NCBI GenBank assembly: GCA_016703325.1
Contig: JADJCH010000030.1
Coordinates: 41,112-105,111 of the forward strand
Reading direction: 5' to 3'
From: Burkholderiales bacterium
Lineage (GTDB): Bacteria > Pseudomonadota > Gammaproteobacteria > Burkholderiales > Burkholderiaceae_C
DNA: 64,000 bases
Below are positions 26,332-33,763 of the stretch, one piece after another. The translations under genes and the position numbers were made by a program. The notes under the pieces are model-generated. The model saw nothing but the letters and a program-made list of their open reading frames with translations, had not been told where the DNA came from and searched no databases. How positions within the stretch are numbered: the stretch's first letter is position 1; every line of letters starts with the position of its first letter.

Positions 26332-27098
26332 CCAGGGCGGGACGCGAACTCGCCGTCGTCGTCGGTGCCACCGGCGCCTTCGGCCAGCCCATCGTCGAGC
26401 GGCTGATCGGCCGCGGCCTGACGGTGATGGCCGTGGCGCGCACCCGCGCCAGCCTGGCCGAGCTGTCGCAACGGCACGGCGATGCACTCATCGCCTGCGA
26501 GGCGAACATCGCCGGCGACGATGCCATCGAGCAGATCCGCGGCTATGTGGAGGCCGCCAACCTGCCGGTGCGCATGGTGGTGCACGGCCCCGGCGTGGCG
26601 GTGGCCGGCGGCATCCTGTCGGCACCCACCTTTGCGATGGTCGAGGCGGTCAACATCAAGGTCGGTGGCCTGCTGCGGCTGGTGCGCGCGGTTGACGAAC
26701 GGTTGCTGCCGCAGTCCCGCCTGATTGCGATCGCCGGCCACTACGGCCTGGAGCCCACCGCCTATGCCGCGGCCGCCGGCATCGCCAACGCGGCGCTGTT
26801 CAACGTGATGCGCCAGCTCAGCCTGGCCTACGGCAAGCGCGGCGTCACCGCCCACACCCTGGCGCCCGGCCCGGCCGACACCGAGCGGCTGCACCGCGTG
26901 GCGACAGACCGTGCCCGGCTGCAGGGCAGCACACCCGAGGCGGTGCTGGATGCCATGCGCGCCGACTCCTCGCTCGGCCAGCTCACCACCCCCGCGCAGG
27001 TCGCCTGGGCGGTGAGCCTGCTGCTCGACCCCGAGGCCGACGTGATGACCGGCTCGACGCTGATGCTCGATGCCGGCCGCCGCCGCGGCCTGCCCTGA
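26328..27098 (+). CDS. Short-chain dehydrogenase/reductase-like protein with altered active site
   Basis: 256 residues. The N-terminal VVGATGAFGQ is a TGxxxGxG-like nucleotide site and the C-terminal TGSTLMLDAG is typical of SDRs. The catalytic Tyr is present (Y146 in AYAAAAGIANAAL), but the Lys four residues later is Ala150, and no Ser occupies the usual position before it (IAIAGHYG). Overlap with the aldolase stop places it firmly in the meta-cleavage operon, where such a gene is not standard. It may be a non-catalytic or unusual reductase acting on a pathway intermediate. Function is unassigned. Confidence 0.75.
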   Translation: MTRAGRELAVVVGATGAFGQPIVERLIGRGLTVMAVARTRASLAELSQRHGDALIACEANIAGDDAIEQIRGYVEAANLPVRMVVHGPGVAVAGGILSAPTFAMVEAVNIKVGGLLRLVRAVDERLLPQSRLIAIAGHYGLEPTAYAAAAGIANAALFNVMRQLSLAYGKRGVTAHTLAPGPADTERLHRVATDRARLQGSTPEAVLDAMRADSSLGQLTTPAQVAWAVSLLLDPEADVMTGSTLMLDAGRRRGLP

Positions 27099-27255
27099 CC
27101 GGATACGCATGGACCTACTGCGCAACCCGATCTCGCGCCTGTGCTCCTCGCCGTACGGGAGTACGGCTGCGGTGCTCGACGCAACCTCGGGCTGCTCGCG
27201 ACGGTCCCTGCGCACCCGGTCCCCTTCTGTTTCTGCCATCTGACGAGGAGGCCCC

Positions 27256-27690
27256 ATGCCCGTCGCCAACATCCACGTGCTCGCCGGCCACCCGCGCCCG
27301 GTGCTCAAGCAGCTGCTGCGCGAGGCCTCCGCGACCTTCGCGCGCGTCATCGAGGCGCCGCCCGACCGGCTGCAGGTCTGGATCACCGAGATCGACCCGG
27401 AGCTTTATGCCATCGCCGGTGAGCCCGCCGACGAGGTGCTGGAGCACACGCCGCGCGGCGAGGCCGAGATCCCGCTGATCCGCATGGCGCTGATGGAAGG
27501 CCGCCCGGTGGAGATGCTGCACCGCGTGATGGCCGAGATGAGCGCGGTCGTGGCCCGCAACCTGGGCGGTGACCCGCAGCGCGTGCGCGTGATGATCGAC
27601 CCGGTACATCCGGACCGCTGGGCGATTGGCGGCGTGGCCGCCAGCGTGGCCCGAGCGGGGGAACTGGCGGCGCGCAACGCGACGGCCTGA
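27256..27690 (+). CDS. Tautomerase with two fused 4-oxalocrotonate tautomerase-like halves
   Basis: 144 residues, about twice the 62-residue 4-OT. After Met removal the N-terminus is Pro (MPVANIHV), the catalytic base of the family. A second half begins at P73 (IPLIRMALMEGRPVEMLHRVM) with the strand-helix-strand signature of 4-OT, ending RVRVMIDPVHPDRW. It probably interconverts 2-hydroxymuconate and 2-oxo-3-hexenedioate, the step between XylG and XylI that is otherwise missing in the operon. A strong ribosome site GAGGAGG precedes the ATG. The 157-base gap before it holds no other gene. Confidence 0.82.
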   Translation: MPVANIHVLAGHPRPVLKQLLREASATFARVIEAPPDRLQVWITEIDPELYAIAGEPADEVLEHTPRGEAEIPLIRMALMEGRPVEMLHRVMAEMSAVVARNLGGDPQRVRVMIDPVHPDRWAIGGVAASVARAGELAARNATA

Positions 27691-27697
27691 CGGCCCC

Positions 27698-27718
27698 GGC
27701 GGCGCGCACCGCGCCGCC
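27698..27718 (+). terminator. GC-rich stem-loop at the end of the meta-cleavage operon
   Basis: GGCGGCGCG-CAC-CGCGCCGCC is a perfect 9-bp stem with a 3-base loop, starting 7 bases after the tautomerase stop. It lacks a clear T-run, so it may be a weak or Rho-assisted terminator, or a 3' end stabiliser. Confidence 0.45.
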
Positions 27719-27843
27719 CCCTGCTGATTTCCAGAACCACAACCCCTCCCGGCGCGGGGCCGGAGAGGCGAGCCGCTGCATGCCGGCATCGACCGGCGGG
27801 CGGAAACCAGATCGTTCCATTCCATCCCAACGAGGAGACAAGC

Positions 27844-28776
27844 GTGACTGTTCAACACCCCCCCATGGCCCATCGCCCTGCCTGGGCCAAACGCCTGAAT
27901 GCGGTCGCGGCCGCCACCCTGCTGGCGCTGACCGCCGGCGCGCAGGCCACCGAGGGCGGTGCCACCACCGCCGCCGCCGGGGCCGAAGGCTTCCTGGCCG
28001 GCGCCCTGCCGCCCGCCGGGCTCTACGGCCTGGTCTACGTCAACCACTACAGCGCCAACCGCTTCAACGGCGGCGGCGGCGCCAGCCTGATCCCCGGTTT
28101 CAAGGTGCGTGCCAACGTGGTGGTGCCCCGCCTGGTCTACATGACCGACCAGCAGGTGCTGGGCGGGCAGCTGGGCTTCTACGGCGTGCTGCCACTGGTC
28201 AGTGTGAAGGTCGACGCCGCGGGCGCCAGCGGCAGCCACACCGGCCTGGGCGACATCGAGGTGGCCCCGCTGATCGCCTGGCACCACAGCCCGCAGCTGC
28301 ACACCGCCGCCGCTCTGGCGGTGGTGCTGCCCACCGGCGACTACGACAAGAACCGGATGGTCAACACCGGCAACCACATCACCACGCTGCGCCCGGTGTT
28401 CGTGGCCTCCTGGCTGGACGGCTCGCTGGACGCCTCCACGAAGGTGACCTACTCGATCAACCGCAAGAACAGCGCCACCGACTACCAGAGCGGCCAGTAC
28501 CTGCACGCCGACTACAACCTCGGCCTGCGCGTGGCGCCCGCCTGGCAGCTGGGCCTGCAGGGCTACCTGATCCACCAGACCACCGACGACAAGGCCGGCG
28601 GAGCGAGCGTTGGCGCGGATGGATTCCGCACCCGCGCCTTCGCCCTCGGCCCGGCGCTGCGCTGGCAGACCGCTCCGACCAGCCCCTCGCTGGAAGCCCG
28701 GGTGCTGAAGGAAACCGGTGCGCGCTACCACTCCGAAGGCACCTCGCTGTGGCTAAAGGCGGTGTTTCCCCTGTAG
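27844..28776 (+). CDS. Outer-membrane channel of the MetA-pathway/SphA phenol-degradation family
   Basis: 310 residues with a GTG start at 27844 supported by GAGGAG 7 bases upstream; ATG 27865 is an alternative. A signal peptide ends near AGAQA, followed by beta-strand-rich sequence (GLYGLVYVNHYSANRF, GLGDIEVAPLIAWH, LPTGDYDKNRMVNTGNH) and a C-terminal aromatic strand (SLWLKAVFPL). Members of this family are found in phenol, cymene and sphingolipid degradation clusters and are thought to help hydrophobic substrates cross the outer membrane. Position directly after the meta-cleavage operon and before an XylR-like regulator fits that role. Confidence 0.8.
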   Translation: MTVQHPPMAHRPAWAKRLNAVAAATLLALTAGAQATEGGATTAAAGAEGFLAGALPPAGLYGLVYVNHYSANRFNGGGGASLIPGFKVRANVVVPRLVYMTDQQVLGGQLGFYGVLPLVSVKVDAAGASGSHTGLGDIEVAPLIAWHHSPQLHTAAALAVVLPTGDYDKNRMVNTGNHITTLRPVFVASWLDGSLDASTKVTYSINRKNSATDYQSGQYLHADYNLGLRVAPAWQLGLQGYLIHQTTDDKAGGASVGADGFRTRAFALGPALRWQTAPTSPSLEARVLKETGARYHSEGTSLWLKAVFPL

Positions 28777-28819
28777 TCCGATGGGGGGCTGGTCCCCCCC
28801 CCGGCCTGCGCTGAAGCAG

Positions 28820-28980
28820 CGGCAAATCCCCCCCGGCCCCCCTTTTTCAAAGGGGGGAGGAAGACAAATCCCCCCGGCCCCCTTTTCCAAAGGGGGAGGA
28901 AAACAGGCGACGCCGAGGACTGCGACGCGGGGGATGGGTTCCCCCCTTTGAAAAAGGGGGGTCAGGGGGGATTTGCTCCC
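28820..28980. repeat. Three copies of a palindromic C/G-run repeat (two direct, one inverted)
   Basis: Copies lie at about 28823-28862, 28864-28902 and, inverted, 28938-28976. Each has CAAATCCCCCC, a short spacer, and a CCCCCTTT...AAAGGGGG dyad, often followed by GAGGAAA. They fill the gap between the transporter and the regulator. Repeats like this resemble REP/MITE-type intergenic elements of betaproteobacteria and can form strong hairpins; the outer copies face each other. Confidence 0.7.
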
Positions 28981-29010
28981 CGCCAAAAGTTCCCACCGGA
29001 GTCCGCCGCC

Positions 29011-30834
29011 ATGACGCCCAACCCCCACCGCCTCCACCCCGTCGGCTGCCGGCACGGGAACGGCTGCGAAGCCCTGGAGCCCACCGACGAGCTGGTCTCG
29101 CGGCTGCACTTCGACGCCCGCGACGGCCGCATCTGGCTCAACGACCAGCGCATGCTGCTGCTGCACAACAGCGCCATGGGCGTGCTGCGCCAGGAGCTGA
29201 TCGAGGGCCTGGGGCTGGACAAGGCGCGCGGCCTCATCACCCGCATGGGCTACAACTGCGGCGCCAACGACGCCGACCTGGCGCGCAAGTTCCGCCGCTA
29301 CGACCGCCCCATCGACGCCGTCTACATCGGCCCGCAGCTGCACATGCTCGAAGGTGTGGCCCGCGTCGAGAAGGTCCACCTCGAGCTCGACGAGGAGGTG
29401 GGCCACTTCCTGGGTGAATTCAACTGGCACGGCAGCGCCGAGGCCGAGGCGCATGTGCAGCTCTACGGCATCGGCAGCGACACCGTCTGCTGGCAGCAGG
29501 CCGGTTACGCCAGCGGGTTTGTCAGCCGCTTCATGGGCCGCCCGGTGGTGTTCCGCGAGATCCAGTGCCGCGCCCAGGGTGCGCCGCACTGCGTCATCGT
29601 CGGCCGCCCGGCCGAAGCCTGGGCCGAAGCCGGCTCGGCCGGCGCCGAGTCGGACCTCGCCAGCCTGCGCGCCGACGACCTCAGCCTGGGCGTGGCCGCA
29701 CCCCTTCCCGTGCATGCCGCGGGTTCCGGCACGCTGCTCAACGATCTGGAAGTCGTCGGCGTCTCGGCCGGCTTCAACGCGGTGTGCCACATGGTGCGCC
29801 GCGCCGCGCAGACGCAGGCCACCGTGCTCTTCCTGGGCGAAAGCGGCGTGGGCAAGGAGGTGCTGGCGCAGGCGCTGCACCGCATCAGCCCCCGTGCGGC
29901 GGGCCCGTTCGTGGCCATCAACTGCGCCGCCATCCCCGACGACCTGATCGAGAGCGAGCTCTTCGGCGTCGACAAGGGCGGCTACACCGGCGCGCTGGCC
30001 ACCCGGCCCGGCCGCTTCGAGCGCGCCCATGGCGGCACCCTCTTCCTCGACGAAATCGGCATCCTCAGCGCCACCGCCCAGGGCAAGCTGCTGCGCGCCC
30101 TGCAGGCCCGCGAGATCGAGCGCGTGGGCGGCACCCAGACCCTCCCGGTGGACGTGCGCGTGGTGGCCGCCACCAACCTCGACCTCAGGCGCGAGGTGGA
30201 GGCCGGCCGCTTTCGCGAGGACCTGTACTACCGCCTGAACGTGCTGCCCGTGCGCGTGCCGCCGCTGCGCGAACGCCGGGAGGACATCCCCGTGTTCATG
30301 AACCACTTCCTGCACAAGTTCAACCGCCGCGACAGCCGCCAGGTCACCGGCTTCACCGGCCGCGCCATCGACGCCATGCTCGCCTACGCCTGGCCCGGCA
30401 ACATCCGTGAGCTGGAGAACCTGGTCGAACGCGGCGTGGTGCTGGCCAGCGACGGCGGCGCCATCGACCTCATGCACCTCTTCCTCGGCGACGAGGCCCT
30501 CTCCGCCCAATGGCTGGCCCTCCAGCGCGACGGCAGCCTGCGCCACCGCGGCGTCGGCGCCGCCAACGACCCGGTGCAGGTGGAGGCGGATGCAGCGCCA
30601 GCCAACGCGGCAACCGACCCCCTCAGCCCCGCGCAGCAACTCGCCCACCGCGTCCAGGCCCTGCTCTGCGGCCAGTCCGCGCAGACCCCGGACGCCCAAC
30701 TCTCCCTCGACCAGCTCGAAACCGAACTGGTGCGCAGCGCAATGGCTGCCACGGGTGGCAACCAGTCGGCTGCGGCGCGACTGCTGGGGTTGAGCCGGGC
30801 GCAGTTGATTTATCGGTTGAAGGGGTTGGCGTGA
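29011..30834 (+). CDS. Sigma-54-dependent activator of the XylR/DmpR family (V4R sensor)
   Basis: 607 residues from ATG 29011. Domains in order: XylR-N plus V4R ligand-binding region (about 25-215), a short B linker, an AAA+ sigma-54 activation domain with Walker A GESGVGKE and Walker B GGTLFLDEIG, and a C-terminal Fis-type helix-turn-helix (NQSAAARLLGLSRAQLIYRL). The sigma-54 contact loop, normally GAFTGA, reads GGYTGA. DmpR, XylR and TbuT bind phenols or toluene directly and activate degradation operons. Its position beside the meta-cleavage genes suggests it senses the parent aromatic. No sigma-54 site was found immediately around it, so its target may be elsewhere, including 36972. Confidence 0.9.
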   Translation: MTPNPHRLHPVGCRHGNGCEALEPTDELVSRLHFDARDGRIWLNDQRMLLLHNSAMGVLRQELIEGLGLDKARGLITRMGYNCGANDADLARKFRRYDRPIDAVYIGPQLHMLEGVARVEKVHLELDEEVGHFLGEFNWHGSAEAEAHVQLYGIGSDTVCWQQAGYASGFVSRFMGRPVVFREIQCRAQGAPHCVIVGRPAEAWAEAGSAGAESDLASLRADDLSLGVAAPLPVHAAGSGTLLNDLEVVGVSAGFNAVCHMVRRAAQTQATVLFLGESGVGKEVLAQALHRISPRAAGPFVAINCAAIPDDLIESELFGVDKGGYTGALATRPGRFERAHGGTLFLDEIGILSATAQGKLLRALQAREIERVGGTQTLPVDVRVVAATNLDLRREVEAGRFREDLYYRLNVLPVRVPPLRERREDIPVFMNHFLHKFNRRDSRQVTGFTGRAIDAMLAYAWPGNIRELENLVERGVVLASDGGAIDLMHLFLGDEALSAQWLALQRDGSLRHRGVGAANDPVQVEADAAPANAATDPLSPAQQLAHRVQALLCGQSAQTPDAQLSLDQLETELVRSAMAATGGNQSAAARLLGLSRAQLIYRLKGLA

Positions 30835-30908
30835 AGGACGACCTGCCCTGGCGTGCATCCCGAGGTGGCAGGGTTGGCAGGGCAAGGCGACGTGCCGGTC
30901 GGCAGCGC

Positions 30909-31133
30909 TCAGGCCTTCTCGACCGACGGCTGACCGGGGCCGTTCCCCTCGCCACCGCGGCGCCCTCGCCAGCCGCCGTGGCAGGTTCTCGGGCGTCGCA
31001 GCAGCAGCGCCACGCCGAGGGCGATCAGCAGCAGTGGGCCGATCAGGTGGAAGCTGCCGACCGGGATGAGGCCCAGGTACTTGGCCAGGCCCAGCGAGCC
31101 GATGACGATGAGGGCGATGGGGAAGATGCGCAT
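30909..31133 (-). CDS. Small two-helix membrane protein (LiaF/DUF5668-like transmembrane region)
   Basis: 74 residues with two hydrophobic segments (IFPIALIVIGSLGLAKYLGL and LIGPLLLIALGVALLL) and a short basic, Gly-rich tail. The arrangement resembles the N-terminal membrane module of LiaI/LiaF-type envelope-stress proteins. It is a paralog of the gene upstream (both begin MRI.P.ALI..G..GL.K..GLI). It is likely the last gene of an ECF sigma factor transcription unit. Function unknown. Confidence 0.65.
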   Translation of the reverse strand: MRIFPIALIVIGSLGLAKYLGLIPVGSFHLIGPLLLIALGVALLLRRPRTCHGGWRGRRGGEGNGPGQPSVEKA

Positions 31134-31247
31134 GCTGTGCTCCAGGTCGAAGTGAACGGTCCGGGTCGAGACCGAATGGGGTGAATGGACGAATGACTGA
31201 GTTGATAAATGAACGATTGGGGCGCGATCGGCTGCAGCCCTGGTCGG

Positions 31248-31595
31248 TCAGCGCGGTTGCCCGGGCTCGGGCGACGCGGCCGGCGGCGACGCGCCGTCCG
31301 TCCGGCAGGGACCGCCCTTCCACTGCCGCATCCCGGCGCGGAAGCGCTCCCTCTCCTCTTCGCTCAGGTTGGCCCAGCCGGGGCCGAAGTGGCGTTGCAT
31401 GCGCCGCTCCCAGCGCCCGTGCATGCGCTCGTGCATGTCCGCCCGCCAGCGCGGCCCCCGCGCCAGCATGGCCACACCGATGCCGATCAGCAGCAGCGGC
31501 CAGAACAGGTGCATGAAGGCCGGGTCGATCAGGCCGAAGTGCTTGAGCAGGCCGAACACGCCGACGGCGATCAGGGCCAGGGGAAGGATTCGCAT
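31248..31595 (-). CDS. Small membrane protein with charged C-terminal tail (paralog of the next gene)
   Basis: 115 residues from ATG 31595. Two N-terminal transmembrane segments (ILPLALIAVGVFGLLKHFGL and LFWPLLLIGIGVAMLA) are followed by an Arg/His/Glu-rich cytoplasmic tail (MHERMHGRWERRMQRHF, LSEEERERFRAGM). It lies 43 bases after the ECF sigma gene on the same strand and may act as its membrane-bound partner, though no zinc anti-sigma motif is seen. The two similar genes here look like a tandem duplication followed by loss of the tail in the shorter copy. Confidence 0.65.
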   Translation of the reverse strand: MRILPLALIAVGVFGLLKHFGLIDPAFMHLFWPLLLIGIGVAMLARGPRWRADMHERMHGRWERRMQRHFGPGWANLSEEERERFRAGMRQWKGGPCRTDGASPPAASPEPGQPR

Positions 31596-31638
31596 GGATT
31601 TCTCCAACAGAACAATGGGGGCAAGGGCGGGGTCCGCC

Positions 31639-32226
31639 CTAGACGATCAGGTCGCCGTACTCGGCCTTCAGCCGCTCGCGCAGCGCCAGCACGGCATAGC
31701 GCTTGCGCGCCAGCAGGGTGTTCTGCGGCACGCCCCAGCGCGCCGCCATCGCCGCGAAGGACTGCCCGTCGATCTCGTGCGCGATGAACACCTCGCGCTG
31801 CTCGGTGGGCAGCGTCAGCAGCGCCGCCTGGATCGAACCCAGCAGCACCGAGCGCGCATAGGCCGCATCCGGCCCTGCGGCCGGATCGGGCAGGTTCTCC
31901 TCCAGCCAGCTGCGCCCGGACGCTTCGTCCTCGCCCTCATCGGCGCTCGGCAGCGGCTCTTCCTTCTTGCGGCGCGCGCGGTCGATGATGCGGTTTCGCG
32001 CCACCCGGAACAGCCAGGCGCCCGCCTGCTCGATGGCGTCGCTTGCCGCGTAGAACTCCAGCAGCACGTCCTGCAGGATGTCCTCCGCGTCCGCCGCATC
32101 TCGCACCTGCCCCCGGATGAAATGCCCCAGCCGGGCGCGCTCCCGCGCAACGATCTCGGTGAAGCGCGGGGAGTTGGCAGTCATCGGTGGTTGGGGCTGG
32201 CGCGGCAGGCCGGCAAAGGCGTCCAT
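31639..32226 (-). CDS. ECF-type RNA polymerase sigma factor
   Basis: Up to 195 residues; ATG 32184 (MTANSPRF) is an equally plausible start. Region 2 (GQVRDAADAEDILQDVLLEF and AWLFRVARNRIIDRARR) and region 4 (LPTEQREVFIAHEIDGQSFA, GVPQNTLLARKRYAVLALR) are clear. ECF sigmas redirect polymerase to stress or envelope genes and are usually held by an anti-sigma encoded next door. Here the following genes encode small membrane proteins that could take that role. Confidence 0.88.
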   Translation of the reverse strand: MDAFAGLPRQPQPPMTANSPRFTEIVARERARLGHFIRGQVRDAADAEDILQDVLLEFYAASDAIEQAGAWLFRVARNRIIDRARRKKEEPLPSADEGEDEASGRSWLEENLPDPAAGPDAAYARSVLLGSIQAALLTLPTEQREVFIAHEIDGQSFAAMAARWGVPQNTLLARKRYAVLALRERLKAEYGDLIV

Positions 32227-32309
32227 ACCAAGTAGACGGATGGGCGCGGCGGATATTGTGGGTGGCGCGGCAAGGTGCGGCCTTGATCGTCAACCCGGGG
32301 CGCTGGGAC

Positions 32310-32537
32310 CTACCTCACCAACACCCCCAGTCGATCGACCACCGTCTCAAACCCCCCAACAATCATCCGCTTGCCGTCAAACGGCATGGGCGGGTTGTCG
32401 GGGTTGGCCGGGTCCATGCGTGGGTCTTCCATCATCTTCTTCATGCCGGCGTCACGCGTGGCCTTGTCTGGCGATTCGACCCAGGAGAAGGCCACCGTCT
32501 CATCGGCCGTGGCCTGGACGGCTCGGCGGAAGTCGGA
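32310..32537 (-). pseudogene. Truncated DUF1428 gene (duplicate of the gene at 50939-51307)
   Basis: Roughly bases 32341-32537 match 50958-51153 closely at the DNA level, giving SWVESPDKATRDAGMKKMME and MPFDGKRMIVGGFETVV. The 5' third, including the natural start, is missing. The 3' end differs after GGFETVV, and the copy ends beside the DapB-like gene. It is a remnant left by a duplication or rearrangement. It is not expected to be functional. Confidence 0.75.
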
Positions 32538-32558
32538 TCCCGGGTGACGAGGCCGTGT

Positions 32559-33233
32559 CTAGAGCCAGCCGGCGCTGACCAGCTCTTCCACCCGATGGAC
32601 GCGCCGCGCCAGCGTGCGGGTGCGAAGGGCGCGCAGCAACTGCCCGACGCCACAGGCGTAGGGCGCTGCACCCATGACCCGTGACTCCAGGTTCAGTGTG
32701 CACACCCCGTCGCTGATGCGGATGCGGTGCACGGCGTGGCGGGCGAGATGCTCGTCGGGGACGCCGAACACCTCCATTTGCCGAGACGGATCGCGCTCGG
32801 AAACGATGGCTTCCTGGCGCAGGCCCAGGGACTCGGCCAGTGCCAGCGCCGTGCCCGGTGCGCTGGTCTTGCCGTGTTGGTGGGACTCCTCCAGCCGGAT
32901 GTGGTAGCCGCGCAAGAGGGGCCCGCTCGATGCGAGCAAGCTCATGAACTTGAGCATCAGGATGTTCGTGTTCGGGCACAACACCACCGGAAACGCAGGG
33001 CAGGCGTTCTCCAGGACGGATCCCGTGGCAAGTTCCAGCAGCGTGGCACCGCTGCACTCGCAGTAGGCGATGACCGGCTCCAGCTCGCGCCCGGAGCCGG
33101 CATGCACCACGAAGGCGGCGTCTGCTCCCGGCCCGAGGTCGCTCCAGGCCTGGAGTTTCATGTCCTCAGGAAGCTCGAGGTGTTCAAGCAACTCGGTGGC
33201 GAGCTTTCCAGAACCGACGACGGTCACCAGCAT
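32559..33233 (-). CDS. Dihydrodipicolinate reductase (DapB)-like protein
   Basis: 224 residues. The N-terminus has a short nucleotide-binding pattern (MLVTVVGSGKLATELLEHL), and the centre contains EESHQHGKTSAPGTALALAE, which matches the DapB catalytic segment E(H/A)HH..K.DAPSGTA. It is shorter than true DapB (about 270 residues), and the lysine-pathway context is absent, so it is probably a relative acting on a different imine or oxo-acid. It has no evident operon partner: upstream is a small membrane protein, downstream a gene remnant. Confidence 0.65.
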   Translation of the reverse strand: MLVTVVGSGKLATELLEHLELPEDMKLQAWSDLGPGADAAFVVHAGSGRELEPVIAYCECSGATLLELATGSVLENACPAFPVVLCPNTNILMLKFMSLLASSGPLLRGYHIRLEESHQHGKTSAPGTALALAESLGLRQEAIVSERDPSRQMEVFGVPDEHLARHAVHRIRISDGVCTLNLESRVMGAAPYACGVGQLLRALRTRTLARRVHRVEELVSAGWL

Positions 33234-33272
33234 GACGTCTCCATCAGGTCGCAGGGCGAATTGGGTGGCTCA

Positions 33273-33707
33273 TCAGGTCGAAACGGCAGGGGCCGACTTC
33301 CGCTCACCGGCCCGGTGGGCCAGGGCGATCAGCGGTGAGACGATCGCGAACTGCAGCGCCGTGAAGCAGCTTTCCAGCAGGATGAACTCCTGCACCGATG
33401 CCATGCGGTACTTGGCCGCAACCGGCAGCACCACGAACGACCAGGCCATGACGCCGAAGACGCACCCGAAACCCAAGGCGCCACGCTGCCAGGGCACGCG
33501 GGCGGCCGGGAACAGGCGCGGATAGGCCCAGGCAAAGACCAGCGCCTGAATCACCATCGAGGCCAAGCCCAAGGGAATGATGACTTCGTCGCGGTACATC
33601 TCCAGCCGATGGTATCGATCCGCGAAAGTGACCAGGTGCCAGAAATAGCCCAGCGGAAAGGTCGGCACCAGGTAGGCCAGGAGAGCCCACCAGAAGGACT
33701 TGCGCAT
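33273..33707 (-). CDS. Small integral membrane protein of unknown function
   Basis: 144 residues from ATG 33707 (MRKSFWWALLAYLVPTFPLG). Four hydrophobic spans are visible (about 5-25, 48-65, 75-95 and 112-132), with HLVTF and YRMASVQEFILLES between them. I do not recognise a family with certainty; similar small proteins occur as DUF1761-like membrane proteins. It is 39 bases upstream of the DapB-like gene and may be co-transcribed with it. The IS630-type element lies just upstream, with its left end 57 bases from this start, so the native promoter may have been displaced. Confidence 0.55.
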   Translation of the reverse strand: MRKSFWWALLAYLVPTFPLGYFWHLVTFADRYHRLEMYRDEVIIPLGLASMVIQALVFAWAYPRLFPAARVPWQRGALGFGCVFGVMAWSFVVLPVAAKYRMASVQEFILLESCFTALQFAIVSPLIALAHRAGERKSAPAVST

Positions 33708-33763
33708 GTGACACACCTCCTGTGAACAGCCAGCCCGGGTCGCCGGTCAAGGCAGACGGCAGT

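Noticed and set aside
28820..28980. The three palindromic repeats as a CRISPR array.
   Set aside because: Only three copies, one inverted, with spacing of two to about 35 bases and no uniform spacers or cas genes.
32222..32260. CATACCAAGTA near the ECF sigma gene start resembles the first word of the LysR operators.
   Set aside because: The second and third words (CATGCCTG, GGTATTG) are not found at the required offsets, so this is probably chance.
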